The notes below the pieces were generated by a model. The model made no database searches. It worked only from the letters and a program-made list of their open reading frames with translations, and was not told the DNA's origin. Of a DNA stretch of 64,000 bases, positions 27,349 through 38,128 are shown in pieces (positions within the stretch are counted from its first letter, which is position 1; the number at the start of each line of letters is the position of its first letter). Location: the NCBI GenBank assembly GCA_016213825.1, contig JACQZP010000016.1, positions 62,001 through 126,000 of the forward strand, read 5' to 3'. A program made the position numbers and the translations under genes. Source of the DNA: Acetobacterium woodii. GTDB lineage: Bacteria > Bacillota > Clostridia > Eubacteriales > Eubacteriaceae.

Positions 27349-28368
27349 CTACCTTCGGTTTTCTTTCGCTTTACACATTGCCGTATCAGCATAGTTTAAT
27401 ATTTCTTCCGAGTTAGTCCCATCACGGGGGAAAATAGAAATTCCAAAACTTGCCTTAATATTAAATTCTATATTTTCGATCGTAAAACACTCCAACAATG
27501 CTAGTCTGATCCTTTCCACATATTCATAGATTTCTGCTTCGGTCAGATCATGTTGAATGATTAACGCAAATTCATCGCTGCCTAGACGCCCCAGTGTATC
27601 TTCTTCATAAATGATCCCTTTAATTTTTGCAACAATCGCTTTTAATAATAAATCGCCTATATGATAACCATTAGCGGTATTGATCCGTTTAAAATTATCT
27701 AAATCCATAAAAACGACGGCAAAACTCATTTCTTCATTGCAAGCAAGCATCACCAAATGGTCCAGTTTTTCAATGATCATTTTACGATTGGGAATCTCGG
27801 TTAAAATATCAATATAGGCAAAATAATTTTGTCTGATCTCTTTTTTCTTCATTTCATTATTGTATTCCGTCAGCTGAATGTTCTGTTTGATAATTTCTTT
27901 TTCTGAGGTTGCCAGTTCCTCATATAAGACTGCAAGTTCTTCTTTTTGTTTTGAAACCTCTTCCAGCTTAGCATCCAGCCCCTTCTGATAGTAAAAAATA
28001 ATGCTGATTGTGATAATTGTACAGATTGGGACGATAATACCTGGTACAGCATTCATGTTTCCGTTACCAAAAACAAGAATTGCTACCATTAAAGTGACCA
28101 CCATATTCATCGCAATAGCAATCGGATACCCGTGTTTTTTTACCGAAATAACCAAATAGGTTGAAACGATTACCTGCAACTGGGCCGCCACGCCACTCAT
28201 GTTTATATCAAATAATGATCGAAATTTAAATTGTATTAACATCGTAATTCCATATAAAAATAGACATACGCCAATTTTTATCCATGCAGCGGACTGCTTT
28301 TCCAAGGCCGACATTTCTTTATTGCCATAACGTTCAATAAATTCGGTGTTAATTCTATTCGTATCCAT
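27349..28368 (-). CDS. Membrane-bound diguanylate cyclase (GGDEF protein)
   Basis: 339 aa. The N-terminal 130 residues contain about four membrane helices, followed by a coiled coil (about 130-175) and a GGDEF domain (about 175-339). The active-site motif reads GSDEF (in LGRLGSDEFALII), an accepted active variant. DLDNFKRINTANGYHIGD and ASFGISIFP are also typical. It would make c-di-GMP. No RxxD I-site is seen ahead of the motif. It is cotranscribed with the aldolase. Confidence 0.88.
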   Translation of the reverse strand: MDTNRINTEFIERYGNKEMSALEKQSAAWIKIGVCLFLYGITMLIQFKFRSLFDINMSGVAAQLQVIVSTYLVISVKKHGYPIAIAMNMVVTLMVAILVFGNGNMNAVPGIIVPICTIITISIIFYYQKGLDAKLEEVSKQKEELAVLYEELATSEKEIIKQNIQLTEYNNEMKKKEIRQNYFAYIDILTEIPNRKMIIEKLDHLVMLACNEEMSFAVVFMDLDNFKRINTANGYHIGDLLLKAIVAKIKGIIYEEDTLGRLGSDEFALIIQHDLTEAEIYEYVERIRLALLECFTIENIEFNIKASFGISIFPRDGTNSEEILNYADTAMCKAKENRR

Positions 28369-28537
28369 GCAAATCCCTTCTCAACAGTTAATAAGATTTG
28401 TATTTAGATGTTTAATTCTATTCATTTTAACACAGAAAGGTATCCTGTTCAACGTGTGGCAAGTGATGTGACAGAATTTTTGTAAATATTTAAATTTAAC
28501 CCATCGCTTCAATCTATACTGTCTTAACCTATTTCCA

Positions 28538-28592
28538 TAAAAAAACTTCGCAGCCACACCTTATCAAAGACTAATGATTGCAAAGTTTTTTA
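28538..28592 (-). terminator. Terminator of the chemoreceptor gene
   Basis: A 13-bp interrupted stem (AAAAAACTTCGCA with TGCAAAGTTTTTT, 28540-28591) with T6 on the minus strand, about 75 nt past the stop at 28668. The rest of 28369-28667 is AT-rich with no gene. Confidence 0.7.
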
Positions 28593-28667
28593 TCTAATTT
28601 TGGAAAAATCAAGTAGCATCCGCCGCGATCATCTGCCAAAATCTAATTCTAATTGTCGCTTAATTAC

Positions 28668-31400
28668 TTAATATTTGTCGTTATCATCCAAAACAATTCT
28701 GGGTTCAAATGAAATATCCGTAGCTATTTTTACAGTTTTCTTATCTTCAAATCGATTCTCAGCTCTTTTGGAATCCCCGACACTTTTTAATTCAAAGGCA
28801 CCTACCATTTGTTTGAGCATCTCGGCCTGACCTGATAATTCTTCGCTGGCGGCGGCACTTTCTTCTGCGGTAGCAGAATTGGTTTGCACCACCTGAGAAA
28901 CCTGTTCAATGCCCTGGGTGATTTGAGCAATTTCAGAAGCTTGATCATTGGACGCCTGAGCAATGCTACCAACGAGACCGGTTACCTGCTCAATTTCATT
29001 TAGTATTTCTTTAAGACTTTCGGCAGTTTCATCTGCGATTTTGGTTCCCACTGCCACCTTGTCAATGGAGCCCTCAATTAAACCAGTGGTTTCCTTTGCT
29101 GCTTCGGCACTTCTGGCGGCTAGCGTTCTGACCTCTTCCGCTACCACCGCAAAGCCTTTACCATGCTGACCTGCCCGAGCTGCTTCCACCGCGGCATTCA
29201 GCGCCAGAATATTCGTCTGGAAGGCAATGTCATCAATTACTTTAATAATTTTGGAAATATTATTCGATGAGTCGCTGATTTCATCCATCGCTGTAACCAT
29301 ATTTTCCATCTGAGCATTTCCAACTTCAGCATTTTTTCCCACTCTGACAGCTAACTCGTTAGCCTGATTAGCATTCATGGCATTTCGCTTGGTTTCTGCG
29401 GCCACCTCTTCAATGGAAGCCGTTAATTCCTGAATTGAACTTGCCTGCTCGGTGGTTCCCTGTGACAGGTTCTGTCCTCCATCCGAAATTTGTTTTGCGC
29501 CCATCTCAACCTGGCCAGCAGCGTCATTAATTTCTTTCATGGTTTGGCTGAGTTTATCATTAATTGCATTGAGTGATATTTTAATTGGCAGAAAATCACC
29601 AAGATATTCAGTGGTAATTTCCTGATTTAAACTTCCCTGACCCATGGCTTCCAACGTTTCCGAAATTTCGTCGACATAGCGTTTCAAAAAGACGACCGTT
29701 TTATTCAAAGCATTCTTGATTTTAGCATGATCCCCCTGATAATTACCTTCCATCGTAATTTTCAGATTTCCTGTCGATAATAAATCCAGAATGCTGGCGG
29801 CTTCAACCAATGGCTGAATAATGGCATCCAGTGTTTGATTAAATCCATCGATGACCTTCGCAAATTCTCCCTGAAATCTGGATGCGTCGCCCCGATTTGC
29901 CAAATTCCCTTCTACAGCAATACTGGCCATGCTTTCAGTTTCCTGAACCAGACTTAGAATATTTTCAATCATAGCCATCAAGCTTGGGTTTAAGCTATCA
30001 TTTTCGCTTCGCTTGCCAATCTGTTTCAATGTTTCCAGGTCACTCATGTCCCCTGCGGCAATATGAGTAGCAACATTGACAACCCGGATGAAACGCTCAT
30101 GAACAGCATTAATGGCTTTTGCGATATCCGCGTAAATTCCCAGATACTGACCCGTCATTACTTCTGAAAAATCGTTGACACTCATCTTTTCAAGAATGTG
30201 CTGTCCTTCTGATAATGCGCTTAAACCGTCAATACAGGTATTTATATTATTTTTAATAATGTTAAAATCGCCATTATAGGTATCTGTGATCTTTTCTGGA
30301 ATAATCCCTCGACTGATCTGTTCAACATAATCGGCGGCTACATTCAGCGGACCGACCACCGCATCCAGAGTCGCATTAACCCCTTCAACAATTTGTCGGT
30401 AACCACCGGCAAAGGCAGTTGTATCGCCTCTGGTGTTCAGTTTTCCTGCCACAGCAGCGGCTGAAAGCATGTTCGCTTCATCAATTAACGCCCGGATGGT
30501 TTCAATGATCTGTTTAAGGGCTGGTGCCAATTCGTCCTGATCATCTCGAGGAACAATATCAGCGCTGACATCCCCAGCCGATACATCATTTAAAGTACCA
30601 ACAATCACCGTCTGGATACTCTCTGAGAAGGTATCCAATGCATCTGCCATCTCTCCGATTTCATCTTTTCGGTCCATCTTTAGACGGATAACAAAATGAC
30701 CCCGATTCATCTCTTGCAGCCCCTCTGAAACCTTTTGTATGGGTTTCCCGATAATTCTGCTTAAAAAGATTCCCAGGGCAATGGCAAAAACCATACCTAA
30801 AAGCGTAACCACCGACATCAGCGCAACCGATGCATTGGTGTTAGCGGTATTTTCGCTGATTTGTGATTCTCCTGAAGCAACTTTCATTTTTATTAGTTCG
30901 CCCATTTGAGAAGAAGCTGTTTCAAAAGAAGTCGTTAATGCTCCACCTTCATCCAGCATCGCCAGGGCTTCCGAATCTTTGTTTTCCATTGCCAAGTTAG
31001 CTGTGGTATCAATCTGTTTTTCAACTTCGTTAATGGTTGCTTTAAGCTTGGCAAACTCTGCCCGTACTTCTTCTCTAACAATTGTCGCTTCAAATTTATC
31101 CATCGATGAACTAATCATTTCCTTGTCGGTTTTAATCTCTTCAGCATCTTTTTTGATCGCGTTAGGATCTGATTCCACAACCATATCCAATAATTGATAT
31201 CTCATTTTTTCCAGGCTTGAAAGTAAATTTCCGGTACTCATATGGGCGGTGGTAACATTGTTATAAGTATCAATGTAGGAATCATTAATTTTATTAAGAT
31301 TAAGAACCCCGATTAATCCGACAATACCCGCTACTAGAGACACAAGTATAAAACTGATTACCAGTTTCCGGGTAATCTTCATATCATAAATCCATTTCAT
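28668..31400 (-). CDS. Methyl-accepting chemotaxis protein with repeated linker modules
   Basis: 910 aa. TM1 is at about 11-31, a four-helix-bundle sensor at 35-190, TM2 near 190-212 and HAMP at 215-265. About 330 residues follow with repeated modules (GKLNTRGD and GNLANRGD copies; recurring YxGDF/IK..N segments). The signaling domain (about 620-880) has the highly conserved hairpin tip [21 protein letters not shown] and [19 protein letters not shown]. It senses a ligand at the membrane and controls CheA. The C-terminus has no NWETF-type CheR tether. It starts after AAAGGAGCGAAGCTTAT. The linker between HAMP and signaling domain is much longer than usual. Confidence 0.93.
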   Translation of the reverse strand: MKWIYDMKITRKLVISFILVSLVAGIVGLIGVLNLNKINDSYIDTYNNVTTAHMSTGNLLSSLEKMRYQLLDMVVESDPNAIKKDAEEIKTDKEMISSSMDKFEATIVREEVRAEFAKLKATINEVEKQIDTTANLAMENKDSEALAMLDEGGALTTSFETASSQMGELIKMKVASGESQISENTANTNASVALMSVVTLLGMVFAIALGIFLSRIIGKPIQKVSEGLQEMNRGHFVIRLKMDRKDEIGEMADALDTFSESIQTVIVGTLNDVSAGDVSADIVPRDDQDELAPALKQIIETIRALIDEANMLSAAAVAGKLNTRGDTTAFAGGYRQIVEGVNATLDAVVGPLNVAADYVEQISRGIIPEKITDTYNGDFNIIKNNINTCIDGLSALSEGQHILEKMSVNDFSEVMTGQYLGIYADIAKAINAVHERFIRVVNVATHIAAGDMSDLETLKQIGKRSENDSLNPSLMAMIENILSLVQETESMASIAVEGNLANRGDASRFQGEFAKVIDGFNQTLDAIIQPLVEAASILDLLSTGNLKITMEGNYQGDHAKIKNALNKTVVFLKRYVDEISETLEAMGQGSLNQEITTEYLGDFLPIKISLNAINDKLSQTMKEINDAAGQVEMGAKQISDGGQNLSQGTTEQASSIQELTASIEEVAAETKRNAMNANQANELAVRVGKNAEVGNAQMENMVTAMDEISDSSNNISKIIKVIDDIAFQTNILALNAAVEAARAGQHGKGFAVVAEEVRTLAARSAEAAKETTGLIEGSIDKVAVGTKIADETAESLKEILNEIEQVTGLVGSIAQASNDQASEIAQITQGIEQVSQVVQTNSATAEESAAASEELSGQAEMLKQMVGAFELKSVGDSKRAENRFEDKKTVKIATDISFEPRIVLDDNDKY

Positions 31401-31886
31401 ATAAGCTTCGCTCCTTTGTTGAAGTATTATGTTGATATTTTTCTAAACGCCTTAGTGAAATTTTATTTTAGTCATTGCTAATTTTGGGGGTTGTTTGAAA
31501 CGGTTCCGCTCTCCTTTCAGAATCAAGTAATTATTTTGTCTCTTTACCCCTACTTTCAAGTAAACAAGTCACTATTGCATTCATCATTCTAACCAGTATT
31601 ATACAATTTTTATTTCCAAAATACTATCAACATTTACTAAGAATTAATATTTATCAACAAATTTATAATCAGATTATTGGAGCTGTCAATATGTTTTCGA
31701 TTGGTATCTTAATAACCTTTATAAAGTCTAATTTAAAAGAAATAACTGCGGGCATTTCCAAATCATGTTGGTTAAGTTCGATTTAAATCATCACTAAAAT
31801 GCAAAGAAAACGGCCTTTTTACTCTTTCAATATTAGTTCGTCGGTGTCTAGGCGACTACGGTTCATCTGCATGATAATAGATCGAC
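31401..31886. other. Intergenic region upstream of the chemoreceptor gene
   Basis: About 490 nt. It is AT-rich, with a TATAAT box near 31600 on the minus strand but no well-spaced -35. The last 100 nt before the gene contain GGGG- and CCCCC-rich spots that could pair as a leader structure. I see no gene or known riboswitch. Confidence 0.35.
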
Positions 31887-31926
31887 AAAAAAATCACCGT
31901 GATCTTTTCAATCACGGTGATTTTTT
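31887..31926 (-). terminator. Terminator of the branched-chain amino acid block
   Basis: A perfect 15-bp stem (31888-31902 with 31912-31926, core ATCACCGTGA) with T6-7 on both strands, 25 nt past the ilvB stop. Confidence 0.9.
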
Positions 31927-31950
31927 GTTTATCATTGTTTTTATCTCTGT

Positions 31951-33612
31951 CTATTCGTAATAAATCTCATCAATGGCACAGCCAGCCGGGACGATGGGGT
32001 AAACCCCTTCTTCATTGGAAATTTTAACATGAACCAGTAGTGGTCCCTGTTGGTCTTTAATTTCTTCGAGAGTGTTTTCCAGTTCTTCCATGTTAGTGAC
32101 CTTGTAACCGGGAATCCCGCTGGCGGCGGCCAGCATGATATAGTCGGTACATTGAACGATATCGGTTTGAGCATAGCGTTTGTCATTGAACAGCTTTTGC
32201 CATTGTCGCACCATCCCCAGTGCTTCGTTGTCAAAGAGGAAGATTTTTAAAGGAATCTTATATTTACTGACGGTGATCAGCTCCTGACAGTTCATCCGGA
32301 AGCTGCCATCTCCGGCTACCAGCAGCACATCGGCATCGGGATTAGCCAGTTTGACTCCGATAGAAGCACCCAGTCCGTAGCCCATGGTACCTAAACCACC
32401 GGAGGTAATAAATTGAGCCGGACGCTTGACGTTCCAGTATTGTCCTACCCACATTTGATGCTGACCAACCTCGGTGACCACAAAGGCTTCCGGGTAGGCA
32501 GCGTTGATGGTGTTAAGAATGTTCTTCGGATGATAGTCCCCTTTTTCGGCACAGGGAATAATCCAGCCTTTTATTTTTTCATACCATTCGGGATGAGATT
32601 TTTCTTCAATCCCTTCAGTCAAAAGTGGCAGAACATCTTTGATGTTTCCCTGAATCTGAATTTCGGCCGGAATGTTCTTGGCGAATTCGGTGGGATCCAC
32701 ATCGATGTGAATAATTTTTTTGTCACGGACGAAGGCGTCGCAGTTGCCGGTGACCCGATCGCTGAAGCGGGCACCAATGGCGATCAGCAAATCTGAATTG
32801 ATGACGGCCAGATTGGTTTCCTGGAAACCGTGCATCCCGACCAATCCCATGGACAGTTCGTGATCTCGGGGAATGCCCCCTAATCCCATTAATGAATTAG
32901 CCACCGGGATTCCCGATTTTTCTGCGAAAGCCAGCAATTCTTCGTGAGCTTTGGATTTAAGCACCCCACCCCCGGCATAGATCATTGGCCGTTCAGCAGC
33001 GTTGATGGCAGCAATCGCTTCAAAGACCCGAGAGCCCATAATTTCCGGGTAGATCTGTCGCAATTTGGGAATATACATCTTTTCGTAATGCGTTTTGGCC
33101 AAAAATATGTCTTTGGGGATATCGATTACAACTGGGCCAGGTCGTCCGGATTGGGCTATGATAAAGGCCTCCCGAATGGTGTCGGCCAGATCTTCAACTT
33201 TAGTGACCAAATAGTTATGTTTGGTTATCTGCATGGTTACGCTGGTAATGTCAATTTCCTGGAAGGAATCCTTGCCAAGTAGTGGTGAAGCCACCTGACC
33301 GGTGATAACAACCAGTGGTACCGAGTCCAGGTAAGCATTGGCAATTCCGGTAATGGCATTGGTTGCTCCCGGGCCGGAGGTGGTAATGGCGACCCCCACC
33401 GTGTCGCTTGTTCTAGCATAACCATCGGCAGCATGCACACCGTTTTGTTCGTGGCAGGGGCCAATTTCAGTAATATCGTGATCCAATCGGTAAAAAGCAT
33501 CGAATAATGGAATAACCACACCGCCGGGGAATGAAAAAACGTGTTTGATACCTTGTTCTTCTAAACAACGTACTGTGATCTCCGAACCTAATAATAAATT
33601 TTTGTTTTCCAA
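31951..33612 (-). CDS. ilvB: Acetolactate synthase large subunit
   Basis: 553 aa. A ThDP enzyme that joins two pyruvates, or pyruvate and 2-oxobutyrate, in Val/Leu/Ile synthesis. ThDP glutamate region GPCHEQNGVHAADGYAR, FAD-binding middle domain, and the ThDP motif GDGSFRMNCQEL...NEALGMVRQWQ are present. It starts with MENKNLLLGSEI after GGAAGTGAAG. The small regulatory subunit (ilvN/ilvH) is not next to it. It is the last gene of the minus-strand block, after ilvD. Confidence 0.93.
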   Translation of the reverse strand: MENKNLLLGSEITVRCLEEQGIKHVFSFPGGVVIPLFDAFYRLDHDITEIGPCHEQNGVHAADGYARTSDTVGVAITTSGPGATNAITGIANAYLDSVPLVVITGQVASPLLGKDSFQEIDITSVTMQITKHNYLVTKVEDLADTIREAFIIAQSGRPGPVVIDIPKDIFLAKTHYEKMYIPKLRQIYPEIMGSRVFEAIAAINAAERPMIYAGGGVLKSKAHEELLAFAEKSGIPVANSLMGLGGIPRDHELSMGLVGMHGFQETNLAVINSDLLIAIGARFSDRVTGNCDAFVRDKKIIHIDVDPTEFAKNIPAEIQIQGNIKDVLPLLTEGIEEKSHPEWYEKIKGWIIPCAEKGDYHPKNILNTINAAYPEAFVVTEVGQHQMWVGQYWNVKRPAQFITSGGLGTMGYGLGASIGVKLANPDADVLLVAGDGSFRMNCQELITVSKYKIPLKIFLFDNEALGMVRQWQKLFNDKRYAQTDIVQCTDYIMLAAASGIPGYKVTNMEELENTLEEIKDQQGPLLVHVKISNEEGVYPIVPAGCAIDEIYYE

Positions 33613-33645
33613 ATCTTCACTTCCTTTCTGCTGTTATATTGAGAC

Positions 33646-33674
33646 AATTGCGAAATGCAATGCATTTCGCAATT
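33646..33674. repeat. Perfect hairpin between ilvD and ilvB
   Basis: A 13-bp perfect stem (AATTGCGAAATGC / GCATTTCGCAATT) with a 3-nt loop lies in the 78-nt gap between the two genes. There is no T-run, so it looks like an mRNA stability or processing hairpin rather than a terminator. Confidence 0.7.
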
Positions 33675-33690
33675 TCTAAATTTTTATAAT

Positions 33691-35355
33691 CTATTTTTCA
33701 AATACGGCTCCGGTGGACGCCGAGGTTACCAGTTTGGCATAGCGAGACAGGTAGCCAGTTTTGATTTTTGGTTCAATAGGAACCCAGTTAGCTTTTCGTT
33801 CAGCCAAAACGGTATCATCTACCTTTACTGCCAGGGAACGGTTGACAATATCAATGGCAATAATGTCGCCTTCTTCAATCAGGCCGATGGTTCCGCCGGC
33901 GGCGGCTTCTGGAGATACATGCCCGATACAAGCACCACGGGTAGCTCCGGAAAAACGACCGTCAGTGATAAGGGCCACATCTTTATCCAAACCCATACCA
34001 GCAATGGCAGAGGTTGGGAAAAGCATTTCCCGCATCCCGGGGCCACCTTTGGGACCTTCATAACGGATGACAACGACGTCGCCAGCCACAATTTTACCGG
34101 CTTTAATGGCTGCAGTGGCTTCCTCTTCAGAGTTAAACACTCGGGCCGGACCTTCATGTTTTAACATTTCCGGTGCCACGGCTCCCTGTTTAACCACGCC
34201 GCCGTCTGGGGCCAGGTTTCCGAACAGCACCGCTAAACCACCGGTTTTGCTGTAGGGATTGTCCAGTGGCCGGATGACTTCTGGATTTTTATTGGTCACA
34301 CAGGTCAGATTTTCGGCAATGGTTTTTCCAGTTACCGTCATTAAACTGGTATCAATCAACTTGGCATCAGCCAATGTTTTCATGACTGCCTGAATCCCGC
34401 CGGCATAGTAGAGATCTTCCAGATGGTGGTTTCCGGCTGGGGCCAGCTTACACAAATGCGGTGTTTTGGCAGAAATCTCGTTGACTTCTTGTAAGTCAAT
34501 GCAGACCCCGGCTTCATTGGCAATGGCAGGTAAGTGAAGAATACTGTTGGTGGAACAACCCAGCGCCATATCGCAGGCCAGGGCATTTCTGAAGTTGGCA
34601 TCGGTCATGATATCCCGAGGTTTGATGTCCTTTTTCCACATTTCCATAACCTGAATGCCAGCTTTTTTAGCCAATCGGATTCGTTCAGCAAAAACAGCTG
34701 GGACGGTACCATTACCAGGCAATCCCATACCCAACACTTCAGTTAAACAGTTCATGCTGTTGGCGGTAAACATTCCCGAGCAGGAACCACAGCCAGGGCA
34801 AACGGAATCTTCAAAAGACTTGAGCTCTTTTTCATCGATTTTTCCGGCATTGAAAGCACCAACGGCTTCAAAGGCGGTGTTTAAATCGGTATCTTTTTGT
34901 CCAACAGCTTTACCAGTGAGCATTGGTCCGCCGCTGACAACTACGGCAGGAATATTCAATCGGGCTGCTGCCATCAGCATCCCGGGGACAATTTTATCGC
35001 AGTTGGGAATCAAAACCAGGGCATCAAGGGAATGGGCAGTGGCCATGATTTCGATGGAATCGGCAATGATTTCCCGGGAAGCCAGAGAATACTTCATCCC
35101 CACATGGCCCATGGCGATACCGTCACAGACGCCAATGGCTGGGAATTCAATGGGCGTTCCACCCGCCATGCGGATACCTTCTTTAACCGCTTTGGTGATG
35201 GTATTTAAATGAATATGGCCGGGGATAATTTCATTAAAAGAATTGACTACGCCGATTAATGGTTGCTCCAGTTCTTCGTCAATATAGCCCATGGCTTTGA
35301 ATAAAGAACGCTGGGGCGTTGTTTCTACACCTTTTTTTACACGATCACTTTTCAT
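33691..35355 (-). CDS. ilvD: Dihydroxy-acid dehydratase
   Basis: 554 aa. It dehydrates dihydroxyacids to the 2-oxoacids of Val, Leu and Ile. Fe-S cysteines are in NCDKIVPG (near residue 117), [21 protein letters not shown] (near 190) and further on. [19 protein letters not shown] near 470 is the C-terminal signature. Length is typical (about 555). It lies between leuB and ilvB, with a class A repeat upstream. Confidence 0.95.
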   Translation of the reverse strand: MKSDRVKKGVETTPQRSLFKAMGYIDEELEQPLIGVVNSFNEIIPGHIHLNTITKAVKEGIRMAGGTPIEFPAIGVCDGIAMGHVGMKYSLASREIIADSIEIMATAHSLDALVLIPNCDKIVPGMLMAAARLNIPAVVVSGGPMLTGKAVGQKDTDLNTAFEAVGAFNAGKIDEKELKSFEDSVCPGCGSCSGMFTANSMNCLTEVLGMGLPGNGTVPAVFAERIRLAKKAGIQVMEMWKKDIKPRDIMTDANFRNALACDMALGCSTNSILHLPAIANEAGVCIDLQEVNEISAKTPHLCKLAPAGNHHLEDLYYAGGIQAVMKTLADAKLIDTSLMTVTGKTIAENLTCVTNKNPEVIRPLDNPYSKTGGLAVLFGNLAPDGGVVKQGAVAPEMLKHEGPARVFNSEEEATAAIKAGKIVAGDVVVIRYEGPKGGPGMREMLFPTSAIAGMGLDKDVALITDGRFSGATRGACIGHVSPEAAAGGTIGLIEEGDIIAIDIVNRSLAVKVDDTVLAERKANWVPIEPKIKTGYLSRYAKLVTSASTGAVFEK

Positions 35356-35401
35356 TTGATTTCCTTTCGTTTGTGGTTTTGATTATGTTATTTCTTAAGT
35401 A

Positions 35402-35518
35402 CCGTGAGCTCTGCAATCAGTTTCGCACGAAACAATTTTTACACTGTACGTCGTACAGGCTACCGCCTGTTCGCCTACACGTTACAAAATTGTTTGTGGA
35501 AACTGACTGCAAAGCAAT
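35402..35518 (+). repeat. Palindromic repeat class A, copy 2
   Basis: 117 nt. The outer arms match after one or two changes (GCTCTGCAATCAGTTTC against the complement of GAAACTGACTGCAAAGC), then AAACAATT..TTAC against GTTACAAAATTGTTT. The centre ACAGGC-TACC-GCCTGT forms its own hairpin. Lies between leuB and ilvD, in the same orientation as copy 1. Confidence 0.9.
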
Positions 35519-35580
35519 AATTGCTCATTTCTATTAATTGCTAATTATTAGATATTTATAAAGTATTGACTTAAATAATT

Positions 35581-36642
35581 CTATAAATTTCCGATAATTT
35601 TTTCACCCATTTCAACGGTGCCAACTAAAGTCATGCCCTCGCTGAAAATGTCGCCGGTACGGTAGCCTTGAGCCAGTGTTTTCTGCACAGCGGCTTCAAT
35701 GACGTCGGCTTCTTCAATCAGATCCAGCGAATAACGCAACATCATCGCAACCGAAACGATAGTCGCAATCGGGTTGGCTTTGTTCTGGTTGGCAATGTCT
35801 GGTGCCGAACCATGGATTGGTTCAAACATTCCAAATTTGCCGTCGGCCATACTGGCTGATGGCAACATTCCGATAGAACCAGTAATCATGCTGGCTTCGT
35901 CGGATAAGATATCGCCGAATAGGTTTCCGGTGACAATGACATCAAACTGTTTAGGGTTAATGACCAGTTGCATAGCGGCATTATCAACATACAGATGGTT
36001 CAGTTCGACTTCTGGATAGTCTTTGGCGACTTCTTCCACACAACTTCTCCAGAAGCGTGATACTTCCAGAACATTGGCTTTATCCACGTTGGTGACTTTT
36101 TTGTTGCGCTTCATAGCGATTTCAAAGGCTTTTTTAGCAATCCGCAGCACTTCTGGTCGGGTGTATTTCATAATATCCCAGGCAGCGAAGTCGCCATCCC
36201 GGCCTTTTTCGCCGAAATAAACATCACCAGTCAGTTCACGAACAACCATGATATCCAGTCCGTCGCCAATAATTTCAGGTTTTAAGGGACAAGCGGCTTT
36301 TAATTCATCATAAAGAATGGCTGGTCTCAGGTTGGCATACAGACCCAGGGCTTTTCGCAGACCCAACAGGCCGGCTTCTGGTCGTTTATCGCCAGGTAAA
36401 TTGTCCCATTTTGGTCCGCCCAGGGCGCCGAGTAACACGGCATCGCTGGCTAAACAGACGTCAACGGTTTCCTGAGGCAGGGGGTTGTCACAGGCATCAA
36501 TGGCGGCACCACCGGCCAGCACTTCGGTATAGTTAAAGGTATGGTTATATTTTTCGGCAATTTTATCAAGGACTTTAATACTGGCTCCGACAATTTCGGG
36601 ACCGATGCCGTCTCCGGGGATTACTGCTATTTTATAATTCAT
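35581..36642 (-). CDS. leuB: 3-Isopropylmalate dehydrogenase
   Basis: 353 aa. It oxidatively decarboxylates 3-isopropylmalate (Leu) and, in the citramalate route, 3-methylmalate (Ile). [10 protein letters not shown] is at the N-terminus. [14 protein letters not shown] near residue 140, [10 protein letters not shown], and [26 protein letters not shown] near 240-265 are conserved. It starts after GAGGAGAACACC. It follows leuC with a 137-nt gap. Confidence 0.95.
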   Translation of the reverse strand: MNYKIAVIPGDGIGPEIVGASIKVLDKIAEKYNHTFNYTEVLAGGAAIDACDNPLPQETVDVCLASDAVLLGALGGPKWDNLPGDKRPEAGLLGLRKALGLYANLRPAILYDELKAACPLKPEIIGDGLDIMVVRELTGDVYFGEKGRDGDFAAWDIMKYTRPEVLRIAKKAFEIAMKRNKKVTNVDKANVLEVSRFWRSCVEEVAKDYPEVELNHLYVDNAAMQLVINPKQFDVIVTGNLFGDILSDEASMITGSIGMLPSASMADGKFGMFEPIHGSAPDIANQNKANPIATIVSVAMMLRYSLDLIEEADVIEAAVQKTLAQGYRTGDIFSEGMTLVGTVEMGEKIIGNL

Positions 36643-36779
36643 GGTGTTCTCCTCTTTAAGTTATATTGTGGTTTTGTTTTTATTATAATGAATACTCCGA
36701 ATGAATGACTCCGGTGTCAACAAATTAATGACGTCGGAATCAACGTTGCTTCCATATCTGAATATGCTTTCTTGTGCTA

Positions 36780-38072
36780 TCAGCTCTTACCGCTTTCCGA
36801 TAACTCGGTGGGATCGGCGATCCGGCCTAAAATAGCAGTTGCTGCTGCAACTTCAGGGTTGGCCAGATAAACTTCGGAGTCGATATGACCCATTCGTCCG
36901 ACAAAGTTACGGTTGGTCGTGGCCAGACATCGCTCGCCAGCGGCCAGGATTCCCATATGTCCACCCTGACAAGGTCCACAGGTCGGGGCGCTGATGGTGG
37001 CTCCGGCTTCCACAAAGGTTTTGAAGTAACCCAGTTCCATGCACTGGAGATAAATCTTCTGGGTAGCGGGAATAATCAGCACCCGAACCCCTTTAGCGAC
37101 GTGATGGCCTTCGAATATTTTGGCCGCTTTTGAAAAATCGGACAGGCGTCCGTTGGTACAGGAGCCGATGACCACCTGATCGATGATAATCGGTTCGGTG
37201 ATTTTGATTTCGTCGGTGGTTTTGGTGTTTTCCGGCAACGATGGAAAAGCCACGGTCGGCTTGATGGTTGACAAATCGATTGAAATGGTGCGAACATATT
37301 CAGCGTCCTCATCGGCGCTATAAACCGTGAATTCTTTTTGGGAATGATCTTTGACGTATTCCAGGGTTCGATCATCGACCATGAAGATGCCGTTTTTGGC
37401 ACCGGCTTCAACGGCCATGTTGGCAATGGTAAAGCGATCGTCAATGGTCAGGTTGGCAATCCCGTCGCCGACAAATTCCATCGACTGATAAAGAGCCCCC
37501 TCCACACCGATCATGCCGATAATATGGAGGATCACATCTTTCCCGGAGACGTATTTATTGAGCTTTCCGGTTAAGACAAGCTTAATGGCGGTTGGCACTT
37601 TGAACCAGGCTTTGCCGGTGGCCATGCCAGTAGCCATATCGGTACTGTCAACGCCGGTTGAAAAGGCCCCCAAGGCCCCGTAGGTACAGGTATGGGAATC
37701 GGCGCCGATAACTAAATCGCCGCTGACCACCAATCCTTTTTCCGGGAGCAGGGTATGCTCAATCCCCATTTGGCCAATTTCAAAGTAATTGGTAATCTGA
37801 TGCTCGCTGGCAAAGGTTCTCATTTTCTTGCACTGTTCGGCGGCTTCGATGTCTTTATTGTGGGCGAAGTGGTCTGGCACCAGCACCACCTTATCTTTAT
37901 CAAACACGGTTTTTGCATCAATGCCTTTAAAGACATCAATCGCTACCGGTGCGGTTATATCATTTCCAAGGACGAGGTCCAAGTCGGCCATGATTAAATC
38001 GCCTGGCTTTACCTCTGTTAATCCTGCATGGGCTGCTAAAATTTTCTGAGTCATTGTCATACCCAATGCCAC
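36780..38072 (-). CDS. leuC: 3-Isopropylmalate dehydratase large subunit
   Basis: 430 aa, HacA/archaeal-like short LeuC. Fe-S cysteines are in GSCTNGRL (near residue 310) and [13 protein letters not shown] (near 370). [24 protein letters not shown] is near residue 125. The start is GTG 38072 or the TTG two codons on, after AAGGAG; the true N-terminus has [14 protein letters not shown]. It needs a small subunit (LeuD), which is not encoded next to it or anywhere in this window. Confidence 0.93.
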   Translation of the reverse strand: MALGMTMTQKILAAHAGLTEVKPGDLIMADLDLVLGNDITAPVAIDVFKGIDAKTVFDKDKVVLVPDHFAHNKDIEAAEQCKKMRTFASEHQITNYFEIGQMGIEHTLLPEKGLVVSGDLVIGADSHTCTYGALGAFSTGVDSTDMATGMATGKAWFKVPTAIKLVLTGKLNKYVSGKDVILHIIGMIGVEGALYQSMEFVGDGIANLTIDDRFTIANMAVEAGAKNGIFMVDDRTLEYVKDHSQKEFTVYSADEDAEYVRTISIDLSTIKPTVAFPSLPENTKTTDEIKITEPIIIDQVVIGSCTNGRLSDFSKAAKIFEGHHVAKGVRVLIIPATQKIYLQCMELGYFKTFVEAGATISAPTCGPCQGGHMGILAAGERCLATTNRNFVGRMGHIDSEVYLANPEVAAATAILGRIADPTELSESGKS

Positions 38073-38128
38073 TCATCTCCTTCCGAGTTAAAAACATTTC
38101 ATTTATCTAATTTATTATTTTCCCCGTC

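Noticed and set aside
31401-31500. c-di-GMP riboswitch in the chemoreceptor leader
   Set aside because: The GEMM consensus segments (such as the GGGACGCAAAGCC type block) could not be found.
35319-35537. Small plus-strand frame between ilvD and leuB
   Set aside because: It is mostly the repeat read as protein, without a ribosome binding site.
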